The notes beneath the pieces are model-generated. The model saw only the letters and a list, made by a program, of their open reading frames with translations, had not been told where the DNA came from and did no database searches. From contig NZ_CP058910.1 of the NCBI RefSeq assembly GCF_013415885.1, forward strand, positions 806,001 through 870,000: a stretch of 64,000 bases of DNA. The letters are read 5' to 3'. A program made the translations under genes and the position numbers. Position 1 is the first letter of the stretch, and the number at the start of each line of letters is the position of its first letter. The DNA is from Halosimplex rubrum. GTDB lineage: Archaea > Halobacteriota > Halobacteria > Halobacteriales > Haloarculaceae. This document shows, piece after piece, positions 17,249 through 24,784 of the stretch.

Positions 17249-18217
17249 GTGAACCGCCTCGCTTCGCTCGGTGGATGCTGGAATCTTTCGGATTCTCCTG
17301 TGGCGACGTGCGGCTGGCGACCGGAGCATGATGAATCGGTCACTGGGCGACCTCGATGCTGCCCCGACTACATCAAGGCGCTCAAATTCATCGAGAAGGG
17401 GTATCCGCACCTGCACGTTCTCTTCTTCAACGTTCCCAAGCGGGAGAGTGACGGAATGCCGTGGCTCTGCGACAAGCCGGAGCTGGCGAAGAAGTGGTCT
17501 GACTACGGTCAGGGCGAGATCGTCGACGCGTATCCCTTGGTCTATCGGGACGACCTCGACGACCTCGCTCCCGAGTTCCAGGACGACGAGGGATTCGTCG
17601 ACTGGTACCGGTTCGGGGAGCATGATCATAATGAGGAATGGATTCGAGAACGAACTCGTGCTCATGATCTAACTGAGTTCGATGACGAGACAGAAGAGAT
17701 GGAATCTACGGCTGGTGCCTATCTCGGGAAATACCTCAGTGCTACATTTGGGTCGCTCTTAGACACCGCTGAATCATTTGAAGAACCCAACGAAGAGAAC
17801 CGTAGTTCCTTTGCTGATAAGGCGGCAACTTGGAAGCTCGCTCTTTACTGGGTCACGAATCGTCGATTTTGGTATTGTTCTCAATCTAGTTCATATAGCA
17901 TTAGCATTGAGGAACATCTTCATGATCCCGCTGTTCGCGAATCAATCCGAAATTTGTCTATCGATTCAATACGACGTGCTTGTAGTCCAGTAATAACTGA
18001 ATCCCTCGCACGCCGTACGTGGAGACATATTGATGCACTAGAAGCGGGAGGAGAACGCGCAATTATTACACTGCAACAAGACCTTCTCCAGTTTATATTG
18101 CCCGAAGAGATTCGGTTCCGATGTGTCATCAACTATCTTGGCGCGTTTGCTTCCTGGGATCTGCCTGCTGAGGAGACAAAGAGATGGCCAAAGCCCAAAG
18201 CAGTTGGAAAACACTAA
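17249..18217 (+). pseudogene. 5'-truncated rolling-circle replication initiator (HUH Rep)
   Basis: The frame ends properly at 18217 but its first 40 residues look non-coding; similarity to a real protein seems to begin near DYIKALKFIEKG (about 17367). It keeps the HUH metal motif YPHLHVLFF and the Tyr motif AYLGKYLS that forms the covalent DNA link, but lacks an N-terminal motif 1. HUH Reps start rolling-circle replication of haloarchaeal plasmids and pleolipoviruses. DNA composition shifts to visibly AT-richer inside the gene. It is probably inactive, left from a plasmid or virus integrated in the tRNA. Confidence 0.65.
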
Positions 18218-18468
18218 ATTCAGACATATGTATCTACAGCCAGGTTGAGAAAAGTTGAGGATATGTGAGTGACCGGAGAAACAGGCACTTCGACCAAGTA
18301 TAGACGAAAGAGGCTATCTAGCGGTAAGAAATCAATATTTGATCCGATGAGTAACTTCTTTCAACCCCTTGCCCCAACTACTGATGAGAGACACCACGTT
18401 CGCCCCTGAAGAATATACGATATACTGCAATTAATTAATACCCCAATGGACCAAAGTTTGGAGGGAGC
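18218..18468. other. AT-rich intergenic region with promoter
   Basis: No gene is seen. Close to its right end, TTAATTAATA (18431-18440) is a likely TATA element about 30 bases upstream of the ATG at 18469, and GGAGG at 18460-18464 is a ribosome site 4 bases before that start. Confidence 0.45.
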
Positions 18469-19449
18469 ATGACCTGGATTGATTGGGAAAAAGAGAGTGC
18501 GCTGGTGACTGATGTCAGAGCAGGTTTAGAAGCTGCGCTTGACGAGATAGGTGCAGACCTCCAATCCCAGGATTTCAATGAAGTTTCCGGCTACAACGAA
18601 GCAAACATTAAAACGAATAAGATCGTTCACCGGGTGATTGAAAGGCGGGAACTGCCCATCCTACATACGTGGTTCCGATACGGTCAGTATGAGCCACACG
18701 ACGAATTTAAACCACAATATATTCATCCTCGACCATTAGAACAAACGAACGTTAAGCAACCTGACGAGCCTAGTCTCCCCCGTCGCGGCTATTATAGTGC
18801 TGAAGAATACAAAGGGCTATTTCTGAGTATCGGGTTAGAGGAAATATTGGAGAGGGATCTCTACGACTTTTTGGAAGAAAACTACGTAGAATTTGCGCCT
18901 GATGAGTTCACTCAGTTGTATTTGGAGAATCTAAAGATACTTGACCTATTAGATGATATGATGGTAGATGATTCATTCATAGAGAATTCTGACTTCTATT
19001 ACTCGGAATTCCAGTCGATTTCGGTCGATCTGCAAGCAGAACTCATATCGAACGAAAAGTTCGAATTAGAAATTGAAAACCACGTTGAGAAATCACTCGA
19101 CACGCTTCAAGATACCCTACTTGTCGTTTCCAATCGAGAAGAGCTATCAGATGACCAGAGAGACATCGTCCGTGGCATCCGGGAGTTCTATCATGAATCT
19201 GTATGGAGGTGGCCTGCGCTTATTATATCCAAGCATGAAGCCAGCGGAGCTGGAGTCAGTACTTTCAGGGACGGATGTATATCAGAACTAGAAAGAGTTC
19301 GAAATACATACCCAGAAGATACAGAAGACCTGCGACAGGATGCCCGCAGAGTTGGGGTTGAACCAAGCTCCGAGGATTACAGAGAAGTGTTTGATGGGAT
19401 CAGCGACTCGCTAGTTGAGCTCGAGAGAGCATCAATGGACGTATACTAA
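18469..19449 (+). CDS. Hypothetical protein of mobile region, partner of PIN-like gene
   Basis: A 326-residue acidic, mostly helical protein starting MTWIDWEKESALVTDVRAGL, with a good TATA box and ribosome site. I recognise no family. There is no signal peptide or clear membrane segment. Codon use is AT-rich, unlike the flanking chromosome, which supports recent transfer. The next gene starts 1 base after its stop, so the two form a translationally linked pair; with a nuclease-like second gene this resembles a toxin-antitoxin or defence module, but that is inference. Confidence 0.7.
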   Translation: MTWIDWEKESALVTDVRAGLEAALDEIGADLQSQDFNEVSGYNEANIKTNKIVHRVIERRELPILHTWFRYGQYEPHDEFKPQYIHPRPLEQTNVKQPDEPSLPRRGYYSAEEYKGLFLSIGLEEILERDLYDFLEENYVEFAPDEFTQLYLENLKILDLLDDMMVDDSFIENSDFYYSEFQSISVDLQAELISNEKFELEIENHVEKSLDTLQDTLLVVSNREELSDDQRDIVRGIREFYHESVWRWPALIISKHEASGAGVSTFRDGCISELERVRNTYPEDTEDLRQDARRVGVEPSSEDYREVFDGISDSLVELERASMDVY

Positions 19450-19450
19450 A

Positions 19451-20170
19451 ATGTCCTCAACCTCTCCCAAAATATTTTTTGATAATTCAGTACTTTCTGA
19501 TTATTGCCGCATCTATGCCGACAACCATGAATATGCTAACAAGGTCTTTTCAGAATATGATGGCGAAGTGTGGGTTGGTGAATTTGGCGAAGAGCGCTTT
19601 GATGAGGAAACAAGTAACCGCCAACGACTATTCTCATATTTAAAGGATGAAATAAGTGGCCGTATCAGTAGCCATTCGTCACTTTCTGGAGAGGAGGTTA
19701 AAGAGGAAATTCGAGAAGAAGTACTGGATGTTGACCGTATCAACTCCAGTCTTTTATTTCCAATTAAGGAAAACCACACAGACATAATTGAGCATGTTTG
19801 TGAGGAACTAGAACGTAAATCCCCAAAAGACCTATTAGAAGAGATCAGGGATCTTAGTCGAGCAGCCCGAACATTAGAATCAAATCTAAAGCGAACCAAA
19901 ATAGACGAACGTCAACCGCGCCGTCCTGAACCCTTGTTCCGAGCTATGGTCGTTAGCCATGTCGAAAACGAAATTCAAGCAAAGAACGTCGTAGATGCTG
20001 TATTTTGGTCCCGTGAGACGGGCGGAGAGCATATCCTTATTAGAAATTCAGATGATGGTTATCAAAATCGGGATGGGGTGAACGCTGGTATTGAAACAAA
20101 AATGAGTCACCAAGACCAGCTTGAAATTGAATCGCCAAAATCTGTAGTTACAAAACTGAGTCTTCAGTAA
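19451..20170 (+). CDS. PIN-like domain protein (putative ribonuclease)
   Basis: The ATG at 19451 follows the previous stop by 1 base and gives 239 residues. The N-terminal IFFDNSVLSDYCRIY has the first acidic residue of a PIN domain after a beta strand, and KNVVDAVFWSRETGG followed by HILIRNSDDGY near the C-terminus fits the later acidic residues of the Mg site. The middle is a long charged helical insertion. PIN proteins cleave RNA and often act as toxins. The match is by pattern only and the fold needs structural confirmation. Its 3' end overlaps the convergent gene by 7 bases. Confidence 0.55.
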   Translation: MSSTSPKIFFDNSVLSDYCRIYADNHEYANKVFSEYDGEVWVGEFGEERFDEETSNRQRLFSYLKDEISGRISSHSSLSGEEVKEEIREEVLDVDRINSSLLFPIKENHTDIIEHVCEELERKSPKDLLEEIRDLSRAARTLESNLKRTKIDERQPRRPEPLFRAMVVSHVENEIQAKNVVDAVFWSRETGGEHILIRNSDDGYQNRDGVNAGIETKMSHQDQLEIESPKSVVTKLSLQ

Positions 20171-20676
20171 TAGGGCGGCTCTTCATATCTTTCAGATAAT
20201 TCGGACACTTGATCCATCATATTCTGAGTGTCGCTAACCAATCTATCGCGAATATCTGTTGTCGTGGGGTCGCTTTCTTCAATATCAAGATTATCGAACC
20301 AATATCCAATATCTTCTATGTCTTGGAGTACATCGCGCTCGATCTCCGGTGGCGCATTCGTGTGAGTGTTCAACAATTCATCAATTAAGCTGATGATTTT
20401 TTTCATTTCTTGAGCACCCTCATCACCGTTTTCAGGCAGTTTGGTCGCCTCATTAAGATCCACCCCATAAGGCAGTTCTAAACAAGTACGCCAAATCCGA
20501 AGATTTATTGAATTTACTTGATGATACCAGTGTTCTCGTTCGCGTTTTATCTCCTGATCTCTTTGTTTCTTAATTCGCTTCCCCATCAGAAACCAGCTAA
20601 TTAAACCACTACTTCCAACAGCTCCACCAACACTGATTAGAACTGTTGTCCAGTTTATCGCTGATGAACTCTCCAT
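20164..20676 (-). CDS. Membrane-anchored hypothetical protein
   Basis: A 170-residue protein starting MESSSAINWTTVLISVGGAV with one transmembrane helix (about 10-30), then a basic stop-transfer stretch KRIKKQRDQEIKRERE and a helical acidic cytoplasmic domain. Small single-helix proteins like this are frequent beside defence genes on mobile elements, but no function is recognised. AT-rich codon use matches the neighbouring pair. It is convergent with the PIN-like gene. Confidence 0.6.
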   Translation of the reverse strand: MESSSAINWTTVLISVGGAVGSSGLISWFLMGKRIKKQRDQEIKREREHWYHQVNSINLRIWRTCLELPYGVDLNEATKLPENGDEGAQEMKKIISLIDELLNTHTNAPPEIERDVLQDIEDIGYWFDNLDIEESDPTTTDIRDRLVSDTQNMMDQVSELSERYEEPPYY

Positions 20677-20767
20677 TTTGTGATCGGCCTATAAATGGAT
20701 GGTTTGTCTGCCTGCCGTATGGTGATTTTCCCATTCTAGTGCAAGAGCCATTAGTATATTATGCTGC

Positions 20768-21046
20768 ATGGCAACCCAAGATACTCCATCTTTCGATGAC
20801 CTCGAAACCGTCGACACGAGCGGCGAATCGGACGACTACGACACTGACTGGCTCGACCTCGAACCCGGCGAGAGCGTCGTCGGGGAGATCCGCGCGATCG
20901 AACCGAACTGCGATCGATGCGACCCGACTTATACTTCAGACAGCGGCGTCAGTTCGTCACGGTCTACGTTACGTACTTCTCTCGTGCGCTCGGAGAGATC
21001 TCGGCGATGGTGTTCTCGAATCAACTCTCGAAGCACCTCGTCGTAG
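20768..21046 (+). pseudogene. 3'-truncated virus/plasmid-type gene
   Basis: The first 50 or so residues (MATQDTPSFDDLETVDTSGE to EIRAIEPNC) look like a genuine acidic haloarchaeal protein; LEPGESVVGEIRAIEPN recalls an OB-fold-like start found in plasmid and virus genes. After about base 20920 the frame runs antisense into the end of the antitoxin gene and turns Ser/Arg-rich. The gene therefore seems cut by a recombination junction near 20920-20930, likely the right border of the element. Confidence 0.5.
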
Positions 21047-21126
21047 GTTTCGCCCGCTTGCTTGAGTTCGTTCAGTTGCGCCCACTGCGCTTCGGTGACC
21101 GGGATCCGCTTGTCGCCGTTGGACAT
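20929..21126 (-). CDS. VapB-like antitoxin (orphan)
   Basis: A 65-residue protein starting MSNGDKRIPVTEAQWAQLNE with LKQAGETYDEVLRELIREHH, the strand-helix-helix pattern of small archaeal antitoxins (DUF7557-like by memory). It would normally precede a PIN toxin on the same strand, but its 3' side is the junction with the truncated gene, so no partner remains. It may have lost its toxin when the element inserted or decayed. Confidence 0.6.
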   Translation of the reverse strand: MSNGDKRIPVTEAQWAQLNELKQAGETYDEVLRELIREHHRRDLSERTREVRNVDRDELTPLSEV

Positions 21127-21240
21127 CTGCTTCGACTTCCCGATCGATCCAGACAGTCAAAACGTTTGTCCGCCGGTGACCGAGGAGACAGTCGTCTCTG
21201 CCCCCCGAAGACCCTTGCCGCTCGCGCCGAACGGGAACGC

Positions 21241-21522
21241 GTGGTCGAAGACCTGCCGACGGACGTGCGGACGGTGCTGTCGCAGTTGTTCGCCGAGGGC
21301 CGGCGCGCGCTCGGCGACGACGACACCGCCACGGCACGCGAGACCGTGACGAGCGCCGCCGCGGTCGTCCGGAACAAACTCCCCGAGGGCGAGTTCGAGC
21401 GGGAACTCCGCCACGGCTGCGAGCGAGTGGTCGACCTGCTCGACGCCGGAGACCCGGCCGACGCCGAGGCCGCGGCGGAGTACCTGACCGCGATGGAGCG
21501 GCGGCTGGCGAACGTCGAGTGA
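21241..21522 (+). CDS. Conserved haloarchaeal hypothetical protein
   Basis: From the GTG at 21241 the product is 93 residues: VVEDLPTDVRTVLSQLFAEG, then a helical hairpin repeat pattern with VRNKLPEGEFERELRHGCER and AAEYLTAMERRLANVE. It looks like a small helical bundle of a haloarchaeal family without known function. The start is uncertain because the frame stays open upstream into non-coding-like sequence. Confidence 0.55.
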   Translation: MVEDLPTDVRTVLSQLFAEGRRALGDDDTATARETVTSAAAVVRNKLPEGEFERELRHGCERVVDLLDAGDPADAEAAAEYLTAMERRLANVE

Positions 21523-21544
21523 GACCCGAAGGGAATCGGACCGC

Positions 21545-21844
21545 TCAGAAGCCCTGATTCGGCTCGGCGGCCATCGGGTCGTAGCCGGCGATGCGGTACT
21601 CGCGGGAGTCGGTGCAGTCGTCGTTGGCCGACGCCAGGTCGCCGACGGCGTAGTCGAATCGATGCTCGAAGTCGCCGCTGTGGGCCTCGACGCGGTCGAG
21701 TACGTCCGCCGCGGATAGCTCCTCGTCGTGGTCCTCGCGGAACGCGGCGGCGTTTTCGGCGGCCGTCGCGGCGGTCTCTCCGTCGGCGTCGAACTCGCTT
21801 TCGAACGCGTCGGCCAGTTCGTGCTCGAAGTCGTCGTCGCTCAT
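21545..21844 (-). CDS. Conserved acidic hypothetical protein
   Basis: A 99-residue acidic protein starting MSDDDFEHELADAFESEFDA, with a helical N-terminal half and a C-terminal segment YRIAGYDPMAAEPNQGF. No motif, membrane segment or family is recognised. It lies downstream of the creatininase-family gene on the same strand with 39 bases between them. Confidence 0.6.
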   Translation of the reverse strand: MSDDDFEHELADAFESEFDADGETAATAAENAAAFREDHDEELSAADVLDRVEAHSGDFEHRFDYAVGDLASANDDCTDSREYRIAGYDPMAAEPNQGF

Positions 21845-21883
21845 GTGCGAGCGTTCGGAACCGTCCCACCTGTCTCTTGCGAC

Positions 21884-22657
21884 TCAGACGTGGTCGCGGG
21901 GCATCAGCTCCTCGAAGGGCTGGTCGTCGAGCCACTCGGCGAGCCGAACTAACTGATCGCTGGCGGCCTCGAACAACTGCTCGCCCTTCTCGCGGGTCGC
22001 GTCGGTCTGGTCGCCCAGCACGCCGCTCTCGGTGTTGTCGATGGCGTCGTAGAAGGTGCGGGCGCCGTGTTTGCGCAGGCCCTCGAAGTGCTCCACGTCG
22101 CGGACGCCCTCGTCGCGGGCGCGCTCGAACTGGTCCTCGCGGACGAGGGCGTCGTCGATGTGGAGCATCATGGCGGTCTCCTTGGGGCCGCCGTGGGGGC
22201 CGTTGTACTCGAACAGGTCGTCGACCAGATCGGGGATGGACTCGTCCCACATCCACTCGACGGCGTAGGCGACCTCGTCGTCGCGGACCCGCCGACCGAC
22301 CTCGCGGAGATGCTGGACGTTGCCGCCGTGGGCGTTGACGAAGACCACGCGGTCGACGCCGTGGTAGGTGAGATTGCGGGTGAGCGACTCGACGTAGTCG
22401 CGGAAGACGCCCGGCTCGACCCACATCGTGCCGTTGAACTGGCGGTGGTGGGGGCTGACGCCGACGTTGATGGTCGGGGTGCAGAGATACCCCGTGCGCT
22501 CGGCGGCCTCGCGGGCGAGCGCCTGCGCGATGCGGTGGTCGGTCGATTCGGGGAGGTGCGGGCCGTGCTGTTCGGTCGATCCGAGGGGGACGAGCGCCAG
22601 CGACTTCTCGGCGAAGTACTCGCCCAGTTCCGGCCACGTGTGGTCTCCGAGGTACAT
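21884..22657 (-). CDS. Creatininase-family amidohydrolase (ArfB-like)
   Basis: The 257-residue protein shows the creatininase metal site: PLGSTEQHGPHLP (about 25-37), a DHR segment and NAHGGN (about 108-113), followed later by NGPHGGPKETAMML with a Glu. In archaea one member (ArfB) deformylates an intermediate of riboflavin and F420 biosynthesis; others act on creatinine-like amides. Length and motifs fit either, so only the family is assigned. Confidence 0.82.
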   Translation of the reverse strand: MYLGDHTWPELGEYFAEKSLALVPLGSTEQHGPHLPESTDHRIAQALAREAAERTGYLCTPTINVGVSPHHRQFNGTMWVEPGVFRDYVESLTRNLTYHGVDRVVFVNAHGGNVQHLREVGRRVRDDEVAYAVEWMWDESIPDLVDDLFEYNGPHGGPKETAMMLHIDDALVREDQFERARDEGVRDVEHFEGLRKHGARTFYDAIDNTESGVLGDQTDATREKGEQLFEAASDQLVRLAEWLDDQPFEELMPRDHV

Positions 22658-22706
22658 ACAGGCCCGTGTGACTCGGCGGGCTTACCGTTTGCCCGTTGCG
22701 TGGGCA

Positions 22707-22792
22707 CTGTAGTAGCATTTGAAAGACATCGCTCGGATGACCGCAGGCAGTCGTGCGGTCGACCGTGCAAACGCTTTCAAATTCTACTATAG
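22707..22792. repeat. 86-bp terminal-inverted-repeat element (MITE-like) or large hairpin
   Basis: Outer arms 22707-22725 and 22774-22792 match at 17 of 19 positions (CTGTAGTAGCATTTGAAAG against CTATAGTAGAATTTGAAAG) and are AT-rich against GC-rich surroundings. Inside, GACCGCA and TGCGGTC form a second 7-base stem. No coding capacity and no clear target duplication. It stands just upstream of the tubulin-like island. Confidence 0.5.
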
Positions 22793-22812
22793 GTCGACAC
22801 GCGTGGGGGAAC

Positions 22813-22818
22813 TTATTT
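22813..22818 (+). promoter_or_regulatory. TATA-like box of the plus-strand island operon
   Basis: TTATTT within GAACTTATTTG lies 34-39 bases before the ATG at 22852 in otherwise GC-rich DNA, giving a start site a few bases upstream of the gene. Confidence 0.4.
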
Positions 22819-22851
22819 GCCGAGTACTGATCAAAACGATGAGATACCGCT

Positions 22852-24741
22852 ATGGAAGCTCTATCGAACCGTGGACGGCTTTCCCTCGGCTGCTGGGTCG
22901 TCGCAGGGGTGCCGATCGCGGCCTCGTTCGTCCAGGCGGCGATCGCGCTCGCCGGCGTCAACGCCCTCGAGATACCCGTTATCGGGGCGATGACGGCGCT
23001 CCTGCAGTCGGTCGCGGTGTTCGACGCCGCGGCCGTCGTGTTCAGGAACAGTCCGGAGGCCCTGCTCGCGCTGTTCGTGCTCGTGCTAGTCGGCTGGCTC
23101 GCCGAAGGTGGCGCCGTGTTCGTCCTGCGAAACCGGACGGCGGGGCTCGGCACCGCGGGGTTCGTCACGCTGTTTTTCGCGCTCTTCCTGCTCGTGTACT
23201 CGCCGCTGTTCGGCGCCGATGTCCCGGCGGTCGAGCTGGCCGGTTTCGTGCTGGTTCCGGTCGTCGCGTCCGGCGCGAGCTGGGCGGCGGTCCTGACCTA
23301 CGAGTGGTCCGAGACGCTGGACGAGGAGACCGAGGAGACCCTCGCGGCTGCGGAGCGCCGAGCGGACGACGCCCGCGACACATTCGACGCGGCGATCCGG
23401 AAGCGGGCCGGCGAGCGGGTCCGCGAGCGGGTCGACACCGTCGTGCCCGACGCCGTCGAGGCGCTCGACGCGCGCGCGGCGTCGTTCCGGGCGGACTGCG
23501 ACGGGGTGACCGACGAGGTCGCGGAGCTCCGGTCGGCGAGCGGCGTCGATAGCCGAGAGCGCAACCAGCGGGCCGACCAGTTGCTGGCGACCGCGGGGGA
23601 CCTGGACGGGCAAGCGGCCGCGGACGACGCCCTCGAGACGTTCCGGACGGCGCTCGCCGACGCGGTTCGCGACCGGTTCGACGACGTCCACGTCGTCTCC
23701 AGATACGGCGAGGCCTACGAGGTCCGAAACGTCCGCGAGTACGCCGAACTCGACCTCCCGTCGCTCGGCCTGACCGCTCAGGTCGGGGGGAACAGACACG
23801 ACCTCGCCGACCGGATCGCCGCCGCGATCGACGAGGGGACAGCGCTGTCGGACGTCGCTCGGGCCGTCGAGCGGGCCGACGAGCACCTCGCCGCGCTGAA
23901 GCGGACGATCGACGAACACGAGTCGGCGGTCGCCGAGGCGACCGAGGCGGCGGAGGAGCGTCTCGAGAGGGTCGCGGCACTGACCGAATCGATGGACGGG
24001 GCGGCCGGCGAGCGACTCTCGGAGTTCCTCGTCGAGGGGCGGTTCGACCGGGAGGGTGCGGACGTCCCGTCGGCGGTCGGCGTCAGGGAACGACTGCGCA
24101 CGGCGCGCGAGGACCTGCACGCGTGCCGGTTCGACGACGCACGACGCCGCGCCGAGGGGGCGCGAGACACCGCCGAGCACCTCGTGGCCACCGCGGAGTT
24201 CTTCGCAAACAGCGTCGTCGCGACGATCGAACAGCGGGTGGAGTCGGTTCCGCTCCCGCCGGATGTCGACCGGGAGTTGGCGGCGGCGATGACCGTCCCG
24301 ATCGGCCGGACGCATCCGGTGAGCGCCACCGTCGACGAGGACACCGTGCGCCTGCGCTACGAGGACGACTCGGTCGACGACGACCGCGGGGCGGCCGACG
24401 GGCCCGCACACCAGCGCTCGGGACCCAGCGTCGACCAGACGGACGCGAACGTCGACGACGTTCGGTATCTCCTTCGGGAGCTCCGGGACGGCGCGTCGAC
24501 GTCGAGCGCCGACGACACCGTCGAGCTGCAGACCGACGCGCTCCCGGAGCGGTACGTCACCGAGCCGCTCCTCTCGGCGGTCGAATCGCTGGCGAGCAGG
24601 CGCTCGGACGTGGTCGAGGTTTCGATCCCGGCGAACGCGCCGCCGGGCTTTCTCACCGTCGTCGTCGCGGACGGGGAGAGCCCCAAATCCGTCGTCGCCG
24701 AACTCTACGACGAGTTCCTCGACACCCAGCGGCCGGACTGA
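22852..24741 (+). CDS. Polytopic membrane protein with long cytoplasmic coiled-coil (island gene A)
   Basis: The 629-residue protein has four or five hydrophobic helices in its first 150 residues and no cleavable signal. The rest (about 155-629) is cytoplasmic and largely helical, with heptad-rich, Ala/Glu/Arg-rich stretches such as EETLAAAERRADDARDTFDA, an Asp-rich linker near 510, and a small C-terminal domain VVEVSIPANAPPGFLTVVVA. It is the first gene of the 11-gene operon and precedes a tubulin-like GTPase gene by 43 bases. I infer a membrane anchor for that GTPase. No family is recognised. Confidence 0.8.
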   Translation: MEALSNRGRLSLGCWVVAGVPIAASFVQAAIALAGVNALEIPVIGAMTALLQSVAVFDAAAVVFRNSPEALLALFVLVLVGWLAEGGAVFVLRNRTAGLGTAGFVTLFFALFLLVYSPLFGADVPAVELAGFVLVPVVASGASWAAVLTYEWSETLDEETEETLAAAERRADDARDTFDAAIRKRAGERVRERVDTVVPDAVEALDARAASFRADCDGVTDEVAELRSASGVDSRERNQRADQLLATAGDLDGQAAADDALETFRTALADAVRDRFDDVHVVSRYGEAYEVRNVREYAELDLPSLGLTAQVGGNRHDLADRIAAAIDEGTALSDVARAVERADEHLAALKRTIDEHESAVAEATEAAEERLERVAALTESMDGAAGERLSEFLVEGRFDREGADVPSAVGVRERLRTAREDLHACRFDDARRRAEGARDTAEHLVATAEFFANSVVATIEQRVESVPLPPDVDRELAAAMTVPIGRTHPVSATVDEDTVRLRYEDDSVDDDRGAADGPAHQRSGPSVDQTDANVDDVRYLLRELRDGASTSSADDTVELQTDALPERYVTEPLLSAVESLASRRSDVVEVSIPANAPPGFLTVVVADGESPKSVVAELYDEFLDTQRPD

Positions 24742-24784
24742 GCGAGGGCGAAAAGCAAAGTGAGTCCCTACCAATAAACTGACA

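Noticed and set aside
16891-17665. Minus-strand reading frames with WDSNRR and WDSNPRPSD across tRNA-Arg and its copy
   Set aside because: These are well-known false proteins made by translating the complement of tRNA 3' ends; they have no start context and overlap the tRNA.
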